Source: a virus
IMG/VR virus record: IMGVR_UViG_3300025411_000012
Span: 1-64,000 of that record
DNA length: 64,000 nt
Reading direction: 5' to 3' (one strand)
Shown here: positions 43,511-51,709 of the stretch, piece after piece
How positions within the stretch are numbered: position 1 is the stretch's first letter
Layout: the number at the start of each line of letters is the position of its first letter
The notes under the pieces: model-generated
The model's database searches: none
Seen by the model: the letters and a program-made list of their open reading frames with translations, nothing else
Told to the model about the DNA's origin: nothing
Program-made: the position numbers and the translations under genes

Positions 43511-44719
43511 ATGTCATACATTTTAACCAAAACCAGCGGTACTGTATTAACAACAGTTCGAGATGCAACAATAGATCAAACTACAAGCCTTACCTTTGTT
43601 GGTAAAAACTTTTCTGGATATGGTCAACCTTTAGAAGAAAACTTCGTTGGGCTATTAGAAAACTTTAATAACTCTGTGTCTCCAACTAATCCAATACAGG
43701 GACAACTATGGTTTAATAATCAAACTCAGCAGTTAAATGTTTCTTATGATGGTACTAACTTTAAAGGTATTGCCAGTTTGAGCGTATGTGGATCTAGTAC
43801 TATTCCAAATAATCCTGTAACTGGAGATATGATTTGGAATACATCTACTCAACAGTTATCGGTATATGATCAAACTTCTAATGGATTTGTGTTTATCGGA
43901 CCATTTGATCAAGGAACTGGCAGCTCGTGGTCATTTACTCCTGAGCAAACAAATCAATCTGTTTATCAAGCAACTATTCGTGGGCTTGTAGATGGTTTAA
44001 ATGTACTAGCAATATCCAATGTTAACTATGTACCTGCAACATATCCGAGCAGTGATTTAGGCGTAGGCTCTGCTAATACATTTACAGTTGTTAAAGCTGG
44101 TATTACCTTGCCTGGAGCAGATTCTGCAACTGGAGTTTCTACAGTATCGACAACATCTGGATATATGTTATGGGGTACTGCGGCTCACTCACTATTAACA
44201 TCTGGGTTGAATGTCACTGCCGCCCCTTCTGGAACATTATATATCCCTATGGTTTCTAATGCTACAGGTGCATCTAATGCTGTAGTAAACTCATCGTTTA
44301 ACTATACTAATGGTGTATTAAATGCTACAGCCACTGCCGCTTACTATGCCGACTTGGCAGAGCGTTACGAAGCTGATGCTATATATGAACCTGGAACCGT
44401 TTTAGTAATCGGCGGCCTAAAAGAAGTTACAACTACTACTAAATTTGCTGATACAAGGGTAGCGGGTATAGTGTCTACAAATCCTGCCTATTTAATGAAT
44501 AAAGACGCCGGAAATGACGAAACTCACCCTGCAATTGCCTTAAAAGGTCGTGTTCTTTGCAAAGTTCACGGCTATATTGAAAGAGGTGATCTTTTAGTTA
44601 CTAGTGACTATGCAGGATATGCTACAGCGGCTAAATCGGTATCTGAAGGATCTGTAATAGGAAAAGCCCTGCAAAGTAACTCACAGGGCTTTGGGGTTAT
44701 TGAAGTTCTTGTAGTTTAA
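43511..44719 (+). CDS. Tail fibre-like protein B with DLAE-type C-terminal domain, 402 aa
   Basis: The N-terminus repeats the module of the preceding gene (DATIDQTTSLTFVGKNFSGYGQPLEENFVGLLENF...NPIQGQLWFN). The C-terminal 125 residues (YYADLAERYEADAIYEPGTVLVIGG, RVAGIVSTNPAYLMN, HPAIALKGRVLCKVHGYIERGDLLVTSDYAGYA, GSVIGKAL) form a domain found at the end of many phage fibres and related to the G2-type autoproteolytic chaperone family as remembered; whether it cleaves is unknown. Its TAA overlaps the thyA stop on the opposite strand in the tetramer TTAA. Confidence 0.78.
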   Translation: MSYILTKTSGTVLTTVRDATIDQTTSLTFVGKNFSGYGQPLEENFVGLLENFNNSVSPTNPIQGQLWFNNQTQQLNVSYDGTNFKGIASLSVCGSSTIPNNPVTGDMIWNTSTQQLSVYDQTSNGFVFIGPFDQGTGSSWSFTPEQTNQSVYQATIRGLVDGLNVLAISNVNYVPATYPSSDLGVGSANTFTVVKAGITLPGADSATGVSTVSTTSGYMLWGTAAHSLLTSGLNVTAAPSGTLYIPMVSNATGASNAVVNSSFNYTNGVLNATATAAYYADLAERYEADAIYEPGTVLVIGGLKEVTTTTKFADTRVAGIVSTNPAYLMNKDAGNDETHPAIALKGRVLCKVHGYIERGDLLVTSDYAGYATAAKSVSEGSVIGKALQSNSQGFGVIEVLVV

Positions 44720-45600
44720 ACTGCCATTGGAGCCTTAATGGCTTCGTGGCTTTCATAGCCTTCTAGTTCAATATCACTCATTTCAAAATCCATAATAACA
44801 TTTACTTCTGGATTTAGTTTTAATGTAGGCAAGGGCAATGGTTTACGACTTATTTGCTCTTTAACTTGATCAAAATGGTTATTGTAAATGTGAGCATCAC
44901 CGATGGTAATGACCAAATCTCCAACTTCCAGATTACAAACTTGAGCGGCCATATGTGTAAACAATGCATATGATGCAATATTAAATGGTACACCTAAGAA
45001 CATATCGGCACTACGTTGATACATCTGGCAACTTAACTTACCGTTAGCAACATAGAACTGAGCAAGGATATGACACGGCGGAAGAGCCATTAAATCTAAC
45101 TCACCTGGATTCCATGCGGTTATAATATGTCTACGACTATATGGATCCTCTTTAATACCTTTGATGAGTTCGATCAACTGGTCATGATTTTGTAAAACAA
45201 CTTTGTTGATACGCACCAAGGGCTTACGCCACTTGCGCCATTGTACTCCGTAGATTCTACCTAAGTCACCGGAATGTCTTTGAAGTTTTTTACTAGTCCA
45301 ATAAGGCGCACTAGCATTATCAGACCATATTGTTTTCTTTTCAGTATAACGTTCACCGTGTAAGATTTCTCTTAGGCGTAGTTCGTCTCCACTGCCTTCT
45401 AAAAACCAAAGTAGTTCACTAACAACAGCTCTCCAGGCCAGCTTCTTTGTAGTAACTGCTGGAAAGCCTTCTGTTAAATCAAAACGCATTTGAAGACCAA
45501 ATATACTACGGGTGCCTGTGCCTGTACGATCAGGACGATCGTCACCGTTTTCTAAAATGTTTTTAAGTGCGTCTAGATAGACTTTTTCTGGATGTGTCAT
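44716..45600 (-). CDS. thyA: Thymidylate synthase
   Basis: 294 residues, of the usual size for ThyA. The active-site motif MALPPCHILAQFYV places the nucleophile at Cys176; RTGTGTRSIFG (26-36) and SRRHIITAWNP (155-165) bind phosphate, and QRSADMFLGVPFNIASYALFTHM (195-217) is the folate/dUMP-binding signature. It methylates dUMP to dTMP with methylene-tetrahydrofolate, supplying dTTP for phage replication. It is the last gene of an operon starting with the VWA-metallopeptidase and overlaps the preceding gene by 4 nt. Confidence 0.97.
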   Translation of the reverse strand: MTHPEKVYLDALKNILENGDDRPDRTGTGTRSIFGLQMRFDLTEGFPAVTTKKLAWRAVVSELLWFLEGSGDELRLREILHGERYTEKKTIWSDNASAPYWTSKKLQRHSGDLGRIYGVQWRKWRKPLVRINKVVLQNHDQLIELIKGIKEDPYSRRHIITAWNPGELDLMALPPCHILAQFYVANGKLSCQMYQRSADMFLGVPFNIASYALFTHMAAQVCNLEVGDLVITIGDAHIYNNHFDQVKEQISRKPLPLPTLKLNPEVNVIMDFEMSDIELEGYESHEAIKAPMAV

Positions 45601-46244
45601 TCAGCAGCCGTTTCTACTTCTTTTTTCTTCTTGCTCTTTGGAGGATCAATTTCGTCTGCTTGTTTGCGTAGTACTTGAGCTTGTTTAAACAATGCATCAG
45701 CACGTGAGCGCATTTCGGCAGGAGTAAGTTCTAGACTAGCATTTTTAGATTCTGTAACAACAGGTGCAGTGGTGATTTCTTCACCGGCGTTTACACTAGA
45801 ACTTGTTGTACGAGTTGGATCATCTTTTGGAGCAGTTTTTTTCTTTTGAGTGCCATCTGTTACCGCTAAGTCTTCGATGCTGATGCCCTTTTGTTGGGCA
45901 ATCAGTTCATTTAACTCGTCTAACTGAATAGAAGCGTTTGTAGCAGGAGTCATGATAACTCCGTTGGTCGGAACCTTTTTAAGAAGACCTCTTTTGTGTA
46001 AAGATGCTAGAATGTTTTCACCATCTGGAAACTTACGAACAGCTAAAATGTCTGCTAGTTCATTTGCTTGTTGTCCACTAATATCTTGTACAATACTCAT
46101 AATAGTATCATGCCAAGTATCTGGCAAACTGCTAGTTCCGATAACTAGCGCACTAGTTGCATCTCCGGGTAATGTGCGATAAGCAACAAGGATTTTTGCC
46201 CCGTTGTTTTTCATTTTACCCACGTGTTTCATTTCTCTTGCCAT
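45597..46244 (-). CDS. Conserved T4-like phage protein, 215 aa, unknown function
   Basis: Residues 1-120 (MAREMKHVGKMKNNGAKILVAYRTLPGDATSALVIGTSSLPDTWHDTIMSIVQ...) form an ordered domain with a strand-rich N-terminus and PTNGVIMTPATNASIQLDELNELIAQQKG near the end. The C-terminal 90 residues are Thr/Lys/Glu-rich and low complexity, finishing in a basic PPKSKKKKEVE tail. Similar proteins occur in T4-like cyanophages, as remembered, without assigned function. Gene overlaps thyA by 4 nt. Confidence 0.65.
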   Translation of the reverse strand: MAREMKHVGKMKNNGAKILVAYRTLPGDATSALVIGTSSLPDTWHDTIMSIVQDISGQQANELADILAVRKFPDGENILASLHKRGLLKKVPTNGVIMTPATNASIQLDELNELIAQQKGISIEDLAVTDGTQKKKTAPKDDPTRTTSSSVNAGEEITTAPVVTESKNASLELTPAEMRSRADALFKQAQVLRKQADEIDPPKSKKKKEVETAAE

Positions 46245-46258
46245 ATTGCTACCTCTTA

Positions 46259-46513
46259 TTAGGCTGTTGGTGCTTCAGTTTGATCAGCTGGTTGTTGAGC
46301 CGGAGTAACAGCATTCAAGAATGTGTTTAGACGATCAAATACTTGACCAACTGATGTAGCTTCTGCGGCACCAAATGCACCGCGACGTACTGCTAAATCA
46401 ACAACTGCACGTAGATTTTGTAAATCTTGAATGCTTAGTTGTGGTTGTTGTGGTTGTTCTACTGGCGCATCTCCGCCAACTGCTGTGCTTGCTACTTGTG
46501 CTTCATCTGACAT
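46259..46513 (-). CDS. Small conserved phage protein, 84 aa, unknown function
   Basis: The core QLSIQDLQNLRAVVDLAVRRGAFGAAEATSVGQVFDRLNTFLNAV is a predicted two-helix unit flanked by Gln/Pro/Ala-rich tails. A short protein with this DLQNLR...RGAF-x-A-x-E...G-x-x-x-x-L pattern is widespread in T4-like environmental phages, as remembered. No catalytic residue pattern is seen. It lies in the VWA-to-thyA operon, 14 nt before the 215-aa gene, with an SD AAAGGAAAA. Confidence 0.62.
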   Translation of the reverse strand: MSDEAQVASTAVGGDAPVEQPQQPQLSIQDLQNLRAVVDLAVRRGAFGAAEATSVGQVFDRLNTFLNAVTPAQQPADQTEAPTA

Positions 46514-46525
46514 TTTTATTTTCCT

Positions 46526-46807
46526 TTATGTTTTATGAATATGTGGACACCCTAAGGAAAACATTGTGAGTTCCATAGGATCTTCCATACCAACTTCTAT
46601 TACCTCAGATATTTTATTATTGTTATCTAAGGCAAAAGATTTCTTAATAGTATACCTACTATTTAAGTTATAAGTAATCCACTGATCTAACAATTTGATA
46701 TCGCATAACTTTGATACTTTGACGGTGGTAAAGTGTGCTGGAATGAAACTTAACTGTCTTATTCCTAACACACTTAAAGGGTTTACTTCACCTCTAGCCA
46801 ATGCCAT
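46526..46807 (-). CDS. Hypothetical protein, 93 aa
   Basis: MALARGEVNPLSVLGIRQLSFIPAHFTTVKVSKLCDIKLLDQWITYNLNSRYTIKK...PHIHKT. The pattern suggests a small alpha/beta protein, with no recognised motif. Two Cys and two His residues are present but not spaced as a zinc site. It begins 2 nt after the VWA gene ends and ends 12 nt before the next gene, so it belongs to the same transcript. Function unknown. Confidence 0.6.
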   Translation of the reverse strand: MALARGEVNPLSVLGIRQLSFIPAHFTTVKVSKLCDIKLLDQWITYNLNSRYTIKKSFALDNNNKISEVIEVGMEDPMELTMFSLGCPHIHKT

Positions 46808-46809
46808 AC

Positions 46810-48087
46810 TTAATCTTCTTTGTAGTAAGCAGTTTGACCAAATGGCGCTACGATAGTATCATTACCGTGGATGATGAACAGGCTTTCGCAGTAGTTCTCA
46901 TCGCCCCAGCTACCGCATGGATAACCATCTGTAAACATAATGAAGCGTTTTGGCTCAATGCCTTCTTCCTTCATAAAGTTATAGCAAGCATCAAAGTCAG
47001 TACCGCCACCACCTTTGGGTTCATAATCCGTGATCTCGTCGGCATTGTCGCCTGTAAACTTAACATAGTTATAAACTTCAGTGTCGAAGCAGAACAAGTC
47101 TAGTTTAAAGTCTTTGTATTCTTCCATAATGCCCTTAACTTCACCTAAGAAGTCTTGTGCCATTTTGTTGCTAATAGAACCAGACATATCGATTGCCACT
47201 GACACATCGATAGTTTCTTCGTTCATCATACCTGGCAACACGGCACCGCAATGTTGGCTCTTACGATTTGGACGTTGGAAACTAAAGTTGCTTTTAATGA
47301 TACTTTGGATGTTCATACGCAACATTTGACGCCAATCCATTTTGGGTTCAGTAAAGTCAGTAATGTAACGTTGAACGCCGGCAGGAATACGACCGGCCCC
47401 GGCTGCTTGAGCTGCCGCTACCATGGCTTCTTTGATTTCGTCCTTGATCTTTTTCTTTTCTTCTTCAGTTAGTTTAGGACGACCTTTGCCCTTGCCCTCG
47501 CCGTCAACTTCTTTACCATCGCCGCCGTCACTTTCTTCATCGCCATCACCGTCCAAATGTTCGTCTAACAACTCACCGATTTCTTCCCAAGAAATCTTTT
47601 CAGCATTTTCGTACAAGTGATCATAGATCTGTTCGTAACTCCAGCCACGATACTTATTATCTTGGAAGATTTTAATATCTTTTGGAACTTCTCCAATGCG
47701 TTCGTCTTTTAAGATTTGATTAACAGCATAGTCGGCGGCAATGTTTGACAACTGACCATCACGATTATCGCGGCGTCCCAAATGGTCAAACACATTATGT
47801 AGTACTTCGTGTGCAAAACCAAATTCACATTCTTTTGGAGTTAATTTATTAACAAAATCGTTACTGTAATAGAAGTTCCGTCCATCTGTAGCCAAAGTAC
47901 TACACCAGTCACTGGCATCGATTAGTTTCATACGAGTGGCCATGTTGCCAAAGAATGGGTGACGTAACAACAAACCAATACGAGCGGTTACAAGTTTTTC
48001 AACAATCTTGTTTTTTTCCGATTCAGAAAATACTTTACGTTCTGCTTTTGCTAGTTTTTTATTTGCTGTAGAAGTTTGAGTAGACAT
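46810..48087 (-). CDS. VWA-domain putative metallopeptidase (MoxR partner)
   Basis: 425 residues. The N-terminal domain carries a zinc-peptidase motif HEVLHNVFDH (His93, Glu94, His97, His102). A very acidic Gly/Asp/Glu/Lys linker follows at about 180-215. The C-terminal domain is von Willebrand A-like, with a MIDAS motif DMSGS near 295 and a GGGTDF segment near 360. This two-domain layout matches bacterial VWA-like metallopeptidases encoded beside MoxR ATPases. Here the moxR gene lies immediately upstream on the same strand but with a terminator and separate promoter between them. Substrate unknown. Confidence 0.85.
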   Translation of the reverse strand: MSTQTSTANKKLAKAERKVFSESEKNKIVEKLVTARIGLLLRHPFFGNMATRMKLIDASDWCSTLATDGRNFYYSNDFVNKLTPKECEFGFAHEVLHNVFDHLGRRDNRDGQLSNIAADYAVNQILKDERIGEVPKDIKIFQDNKYRGWSYEQIYDHLYENAEKISWEEIGELLDEHLDGDGDEESDGGDGKEVDGEGKGKGRPKLTEEEKKKIKDEIKEAMVAAAQAAGAGRIPAGVQRYITDFTEPKMDWRQMLRMNIQSIIKSNFSFQRPNRKSQHCGAVLPGMMNEETIDVSVAIDMSGSISNKMAQDFLGEVKGIMEEYKDFKLDLFCFDTEVYNYVKFTGDNADEITDYEPKGGGGTDFDACYNFMKEEGIEPKRFIMFTDGYPCGSWGDENYCESLFIIHGNDTIVAPFGQTAYYKED

Positions 48088-48108
48088 TACTGCTCCTGTT
48101 AAAATACT

Positions 48109-48137
48109 ATTATACTAAAATTTATCTAGTTTGTCAA
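48109..48137 (-). promoter_or_regulatory. Consensus sigma70 promoter for the VWA-thyA operon
   Basis: Minus strand TTGACA, a 17-bp spacer, then TATAAT, a perfect match to both consensus boxes. It follows the T-run of the moxR terminator directly and precedes the VWA ATG at 48087 with SD CAGGAGCAG. Confidence 0.85.
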
Positions 48138-48160
48138 TAAAAAAGGGGCCTAAGCCCCAA
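48138..48160 (-). terminator. Rho-independent terminator after moxR
   Basis: Minus strand GGGGC-TTAG-GCCCC followed by TTTTTTATT, starting 5 nt after the moxR stop codon. Confidence 0.85.
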
Positions 48161-48162
48161 TT

Positions 48163-49242
48163 TTATTCCATAGCCTGGATAATGAACTTACCGTATTTGT
48201 CGTGGAAGCGATCAAAGTTCTTTAACTTAGACGCATCAAACGGCAATTGATAGTTCGTGAGCGCCACTTTGGCCCCCATCACAACCAACTCAGTTGGGAA
48301 ATTGTCCATCATGAAGCCGAAGAAGTTATCTGCCATCTTGTCCCAATCTTTAACCTTCTTTTGGCTAGCGGTTTGGAGTTCGTAACACATAGACACTGTC
48401 AAAGAATACATAGCAGAAATTTCTTTGATATCACATTTAATAACTTTGCCGTTCAAAATGTCTGCTGGGTTAGGCATTTGTTTGGCAACACGACGGTGAG
48501 CCATGAACTTAACAGCAAGACCTTCACCAATAGCACCAGCAACCAAATCGGTCAAAGTACCTTCTGGCAAGTCGTCGTCCTTTAGCAAGTCGCTAACAAA
48601 GCTCCAAGAACGGGGAGTAGCAAACGCACGGCTTGAAGATTTTGGATCAAAATCATACAAGTCTTGTTTAGCAAAGCCAACATAGCCAACAACCTGTTCG
48701 TGAACCTTGTTGTTAACAGCCCATTCTTGCCAATCTTCAAAATCACTCTTCAATTCTAAGTGAACGAAACGGTTAGCCAACGGAGCAGGCATACGATAAG
48801 TAACACCTTTATCGCTTTCGCGGTTACCAGCGGCAACAATACTAACACCATCTGGCAACTTGTAAGTACCAACACGGCGATTCAAAACCAACTGGAAAGC
48901 CGCTGCCTGTGTAGCAGGAGCCGCAGAGTTCAACTCGTCCAAGAACAGGATAGCAGTAGAGTTAGGATCAGTGGGCAATTCAGCAGGAGGAGCCCAACTC
49001 ATTGTGTTAGCATTGGCATCAAAGTATGGAATACCTTTAATGTCAGTGGGTTCCCAAAGGCTCAACCGAACGTCGATAACTTCTCGACCTTGTTTGTCAC
49101 CAATCTGTTTAACAATATCGGATTTACCAATGCCTGGAGGGCCCCACATGAATACAGGGCGTTGAATCTTAACGCACTTCTCGATACTACGCTTGGCTTC
49201 GTTAGGCGTAACGGTGCGATTTGAACTGATCTTTTCTGCCAT
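48163..49242 (-). CDS. MoxR-type AAA+ ATPase
   Basis: 359 residues from the ATG at 49242; a TTG two codons earlier is less likely. Walker A GPPGIGKS (34-41), Walker B ILFLDE (98-103), sensor-1 Asn in AAGNRESD (about 140) and an Arg-finger candidate near PAPLANRFVHLEL identify a MoxR-family AAA+ ATPase. MoxR proteins assemble as hexamers and act with VWA-domain partners as chaperones or metal-insertion factors; the partner is encoded just downstream. The leader of about 55 nt has only a weak SD (AAGAAAG). Its role in a phage is unknown. Confidence 0.9.
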   Translation of the reverse strand: MAEKISSNRTVTPNEAKRSIEKCVKIQRPVFMWGPPGIGKSDIVKQIGDKQGREVIDVRLSLWEPTDIKGIPYFDANANTMSWAPPAELPTDPNSTAILFLDELNSAAPATQAAAFQLVLNRRVGTYKLPDGVSIVAAGNRESDKGVTYRMPAPLANRFVHLELKSDFEDWQEWAVNNKVHEQVVGYVGFAKQDLYDFDPKSSSRAFATPRSWSFVSDLLKDDDLPEGTLTDLVAGAIGEGLAVKFMAHRRVAKQMPNPADILNGKVIKCDIKEISAMYSLTVSMCYELQTASQKKVKDWDKMADNFFGFMMDNFPTELVVMGAKVALTNYQLPFDASKLKNFDRFHDKYGKFIIQAME

Positions 49243-49302
49243 AGTCAACTTTCTTAAGTTAAAAAAATATTTTACTGTTGCACTCTGCTTCAGTATGTAA
49301 CT

Positions 49303-49331
49303 ATTGTAACGCAGATCTGTGTTTAAGTCAA
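49303..49331 (-). promoter_or_regulatory. sigma70-type promoter for moxR
   Basis: Minus strand TTGACT, 17-bp spacer, TACAAT. The -35 overlaps the end of the upstream gene (stop at 49323). Confidence 0.75.
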
Positions 49332-49706
49332 TGGAGTTTTTGGTTTTTTTGCTTTAGCGGCACTGTATCTTACAATGTTGCCAGAAAACAACACTAGCTG
49401 AATAGCCATTTTTTCATCAAATACATAGATTTCATCTTTGGTAATATACCAAGGGCTTTCGATTAGATTATCTAACCAAATAATAACTTGATTAGTATAT
49501 TCTACAGGTTCATCTAATGTAACTTTATGTGCTTTGATATGAGCAGTTAATCGAGCAAACCCTTCGTCAGTTAATCTAAGCCCGCCCTTTTCTTTATTAC
49601 GATAGTTAAACCACCATTGTGGTAACAACTTACGAATGGATTTTTCATCCGTGGGTAGATTAAACTGTTCTGCAATATATCGGGTAATATCAATCTTCAG
49701 AGTCAT
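49323..49706 (-). CDS. Hypothetical protein, 127 aa
   Basis: MTLKIDITRYIAEQFNLPTDEKSIRKLLPQWWFNYR...GGLRLTDEGFARLTAHIKAH...YTNQVIIWLDNLIESPWYITKDEIYVFDEKMAIQLVLFSGNIVRY. The IRKLLPQWWFN and GLRLTDEGF segments recur in small T4-like phage proteins, as remembered; a winged-helix-like fold is possible but not proven. The C-terminus is basic. It overlaps the upstream gene by 17 nt, so is probably translationally coupled, and it ends the long 56-49 kb operon. Confidence 0.6.
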   Translation of the reverse strand: MTLKIDITRYIAEQFNLPTDEKSIRKLLPQWWFNYRNKEKGGLRLTDEGFARLTAHIKAHKVTLDEPVEYTNQVIIWLDNLIESPWYITKDEIYVFDEKMAIQLVLFSGNIVRYSAAKAKKPKTPLT

Positions 49707-49989
49707 TGGTTAACTTTTCTCCAGTAACCAATTTATAGACAGAAAAATCTTGAGTATTAAACTGTTTATTAAGTTTTTCAGCAAGATTATGGGCATGACC
49801 GGCATTTGAAAATGATACTTTTTTATATTTAGGACCAATTTTCTGTGCAAGAATACTACTAGTTTTTAAATTAATAGGCTTGTCTTGATAAAATACAGCC
49901 CAAATAGCCTCAGCATCTAAAACTTGTTCTGTTTTATACGTCTTTTTATTGGTTAGTTCTAATAATATGGTTGGCTTGGGTCTGCTCAT
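49690..49989 (-). CDS. Hypothetical protein, 99 aa
   Basis: The start at 49989 (MSRPKPTILLELTNKKTYKTEQVL) is chosen because GGAG lies 6 nt upstream; the longer reading from 50058 would overlap the preceding gene. The protein is basic, with KIGPKYKKVSFSNAGHAHNLAEKLNKQF, an alpha/beta pattern that could bind nucleic acid. An AATAAATA motif lies about 24 nt before the start. Function unknown. Confidence 0.58.
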   Translation of the reverse strand: MSRPKPTILLELTNKKTYKTEQVLDAEAIWAVFYQDKPINLKTSSILAQKIGPKYKKVSFSNAGHAHNLAEKLNKQFNTQDFSVYKLVTGEKLTNDSED

Positions 49990-50017
49990 ATACGCTCCAT
50001 AAGTGCGTATATATTTA

Positions 50018-50236
50018 TTAAAAACTGTTAAAACCGCCACCGTCCATTTTAATAACAATAGTTTCGTCGCTGGTATTAGGGCCGCCTGCTAATCTTGTCA
50101 TAACCAAAGATAAACTATTCTGTAAATCAGTTACTTCTTTAAGACTTAGCACTAGATTTTTTTGATTACTTTTAATAGCAATCCGTGCTTTATTTAAAAA
50201 ATCTTCGATTGGTAATGTGTTTATTGTATTACTCAT
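50018..50236 (-). CDS. Small conserved protein, 72 aa, unknown function
   Basis: IEDFLNKARIAIKSNQKNLVLSLKEVTDLQNSLSLVMTRLAG, then a short acidic linker and a final IVIKMDGGGF strand. The KSNQKN-x-x-LS-x-x-EV-x-x-L pattern with a terminal DGG-x-F recurs in T4-like environmental phages, as remembered. It overlaps the upstream gene by 8 nt. No activity can be proposed. Confidence 0.62.
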   Translation of the reverse strand: MSNTINTLPIEDFLNKARIAIKSNQKNLVLSLKEVTDLQNSLSLVMTRLAGGPNTSDETIVIKMDGGGFNSF

Positions 50237-50717
50237 TTGATTTAATCTCTTTTATTAATACCGTTTTTAATTCTTCTTCAGTTTTAAAAGGTCCGTAGTA
50301 TGGATAACGCTCTAAAGTAATTAGTTTAGGGCAAAACGATTTAACCCAACCTTTACTAAACTTAATAATATAATGTCCTGCACATAACTGACTTTTACTT
50401 TTAGAACGTTTTGTATATAAAGGTAGTTTCTTTTGAACATTATATAAAGGTTCATAGGGTTTAGTCTTACACGGATAATCATAAATGCTATATGATACTG
50501 GCTCTAGAATATCTCGTTTTACTTTTTTAATACTTTCTTCAAATAAAGCAATACCCACTGCATTTTTAACTTCGGTTAAATCTTTAAAAGGTATGGCTTT
50601 ACCGTGATGTAATACCAAATAACCTTTTTTGACCTTACTGATACTACCGATTTTTTTATTACCGGATTTAATCAACCATTCTTGGTTGGGAATTAATACT
50701 TTGGCATTTGTTGACAT
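50229..50717 (-). CDS. Hypothetical basic protein, 162 aa
   Basis: MSTNAKVLIPNQEWLIKSGNKKIGSISKVKKGYLVLHHGKAIPFKDL is followed by a basic, aromatic-rich middle (PYEPLYNVQKKLPLYTKRSKSKSQLCAGHYIIKF) and a GPFKTEEELKTVL helix. The GHYIIKFSKGWVKSFCPKLITLERYPYYGPF run looks like an ordered strand-rich unit conserved in T4-like phages, as remembered. Positioned directly after the 5' nuclease gene, it may work in DNA metabolism, which is inference. Net charge strongly positive. Confidence 0.6.
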   Translation of the reverse strand: MSTNAKVLIPNQEWLIKSGNKKIGSISKVKKGYLVLHHGKAIPFKDLTEVKNAVGIALFEESIKKVKRDILEPVSYSIYDYPCKTKPYEPLYNVQKKLPLYTKRSKSKSQLCAGHYIIKFSKGWVKSFCPKLITLERYPYYGPFKTEEELKTVLIKEIKSNE

Positions 50718-50719
50718 TT

Positions 50720-51709
50720 TTATACATACCTTGCATTTAATGGTTCTGCGTAGCTTTGAACTTGTTCGCTTACTTTGACCATATCAAACTCGGCGCAGAA
50801 TTTTAATAATCGAATACCAACTTGTGGAATATTTTTTTCTGCCGTAGTTGCTGTATCGATTGTTTCTTTAATCAAAAGTTTAATATCTTCGGGTTGTGCT
50901 GTCAAGTCGCATAGTGTGACATTACGATTGTAATCGTCTAACACACGGTGTTCGACACCTTCGTGGTCAGTCCAGCGCTGGAGCATGAGATTGTTCCAAG
51001 AGTATCCTTTGGTATTTCGATCGGCATAGGCCTCCTGGAGACCAACTTTATTCTTTGTTCCTTTAGTACGAACTCCCGGATAAGCAGAAAAGACGTTGTC
51101 TGAGGTATCTCCTCGCATACACTTCTCGAAAAGTAACCACTTGGGGTCTGGTGCAGGCTTTTCCTCTTTAGTTTTTTTATCAATAACACGCTTGCCTTTA
51201 GCATCGAAATATCCTTCGTGTGTTGTAGTGATTTCCATTACACCGTTATATTGTCGAACATTTGGAGCAATCAGCTGTGCAAAATCTCCATCTGTTGAAA
51301 TAATCACGTGGTTATCGTCGGGATGTGCCTGTATGAAACCTGCAATCAAATCATCTGCTTCGAGTTGCGGATGTTGTAGTACAGTTGTATTGGTTTTCGT
51401 AGTGATAAAATCTTTGAACTGGTCAAAGGTTTCCCAAAATACACGTTCTTCTTCTTGTTCTCTGGGATTCATTGCGGCACGACCTTCTGCTCGTTGTGCC
51501 TTATAAGGAGTATAAAAACTTTTACGCCACGAGCGACCTTCTAAACAGAATACCACATGGTCACCTTTAAAGTCCTTCCATGCTTTACGAACACTGCCAA
51601 GCACTGTATGAATACTCATACCAATCTTGTCATTAAGGTCTCCCCTAATAACATGTCGTGCTCTAAAAAATGTATTTGCTGTATCTACTAGAATGTATGT
51701 TTTGTTCAT
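50720..51709 (-). CDS. rnh: 5'-3' exonuclease / RNase H-type flap nuclease
   Basis: 329 residues, close to T4 RNase H (305). Metal-binding acids appear in the expected order: Asp9 (ILVDTAN), the LEADD cluster (Glu117, Asp119, Asp120), STDGDF (Asp140, Asp142) and RGDTSDN (Asp201, Asp204). The Arg-rich bridge EGRSWRKSFYTPYKAQR (57-73) is typical of the FEN family. The T4 enzyme removes RNA primers and flaps from the lagging strand. Its ATG overlaps the preceding stop (TAATG). Confidence 0.93.
   Translation of the reverse strand: MNKTYILVDTANTFFRARHVIRGDLNDKIGMSIHTVLGSVRKAWKDFKGDHVVFCLEGRSWRKSFYTPYKAQRAEGRAAMNPREQEEERVFWETFDQFKDFITTKTNTTVLQHPQLEADDLIAGFIQAHPDDNHVIISTDGDFAQLIAPNVRQYNGVMEITTTHEGYFDAKGKRVIDKKTKEEKPAPDPKWLLFEKCMRGDTSDNVFSAYPGVRTKGTKNKVGLQEAYADRNTKGYSWNNLMLQRWTDHEGVEHRVLDDYNRNVTLCDLTAQPEDIKLLIKETIDTATTAEKNIPQVGIRLLKFCAEFDMVKVSEQVQSYAEPLNARYV

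Noticed and set aside
46801-47103. Plus-strand ORF antisense to the VWA gene
   Set aside because: No SD or promoter, and the opposite strand has a clear two-domain protein.
48760-49224. 154-codon plus-strand ORF
   Set aside because: Antisense to the moxR coding sequence with intact Walker motifs; no recognisable protein features.
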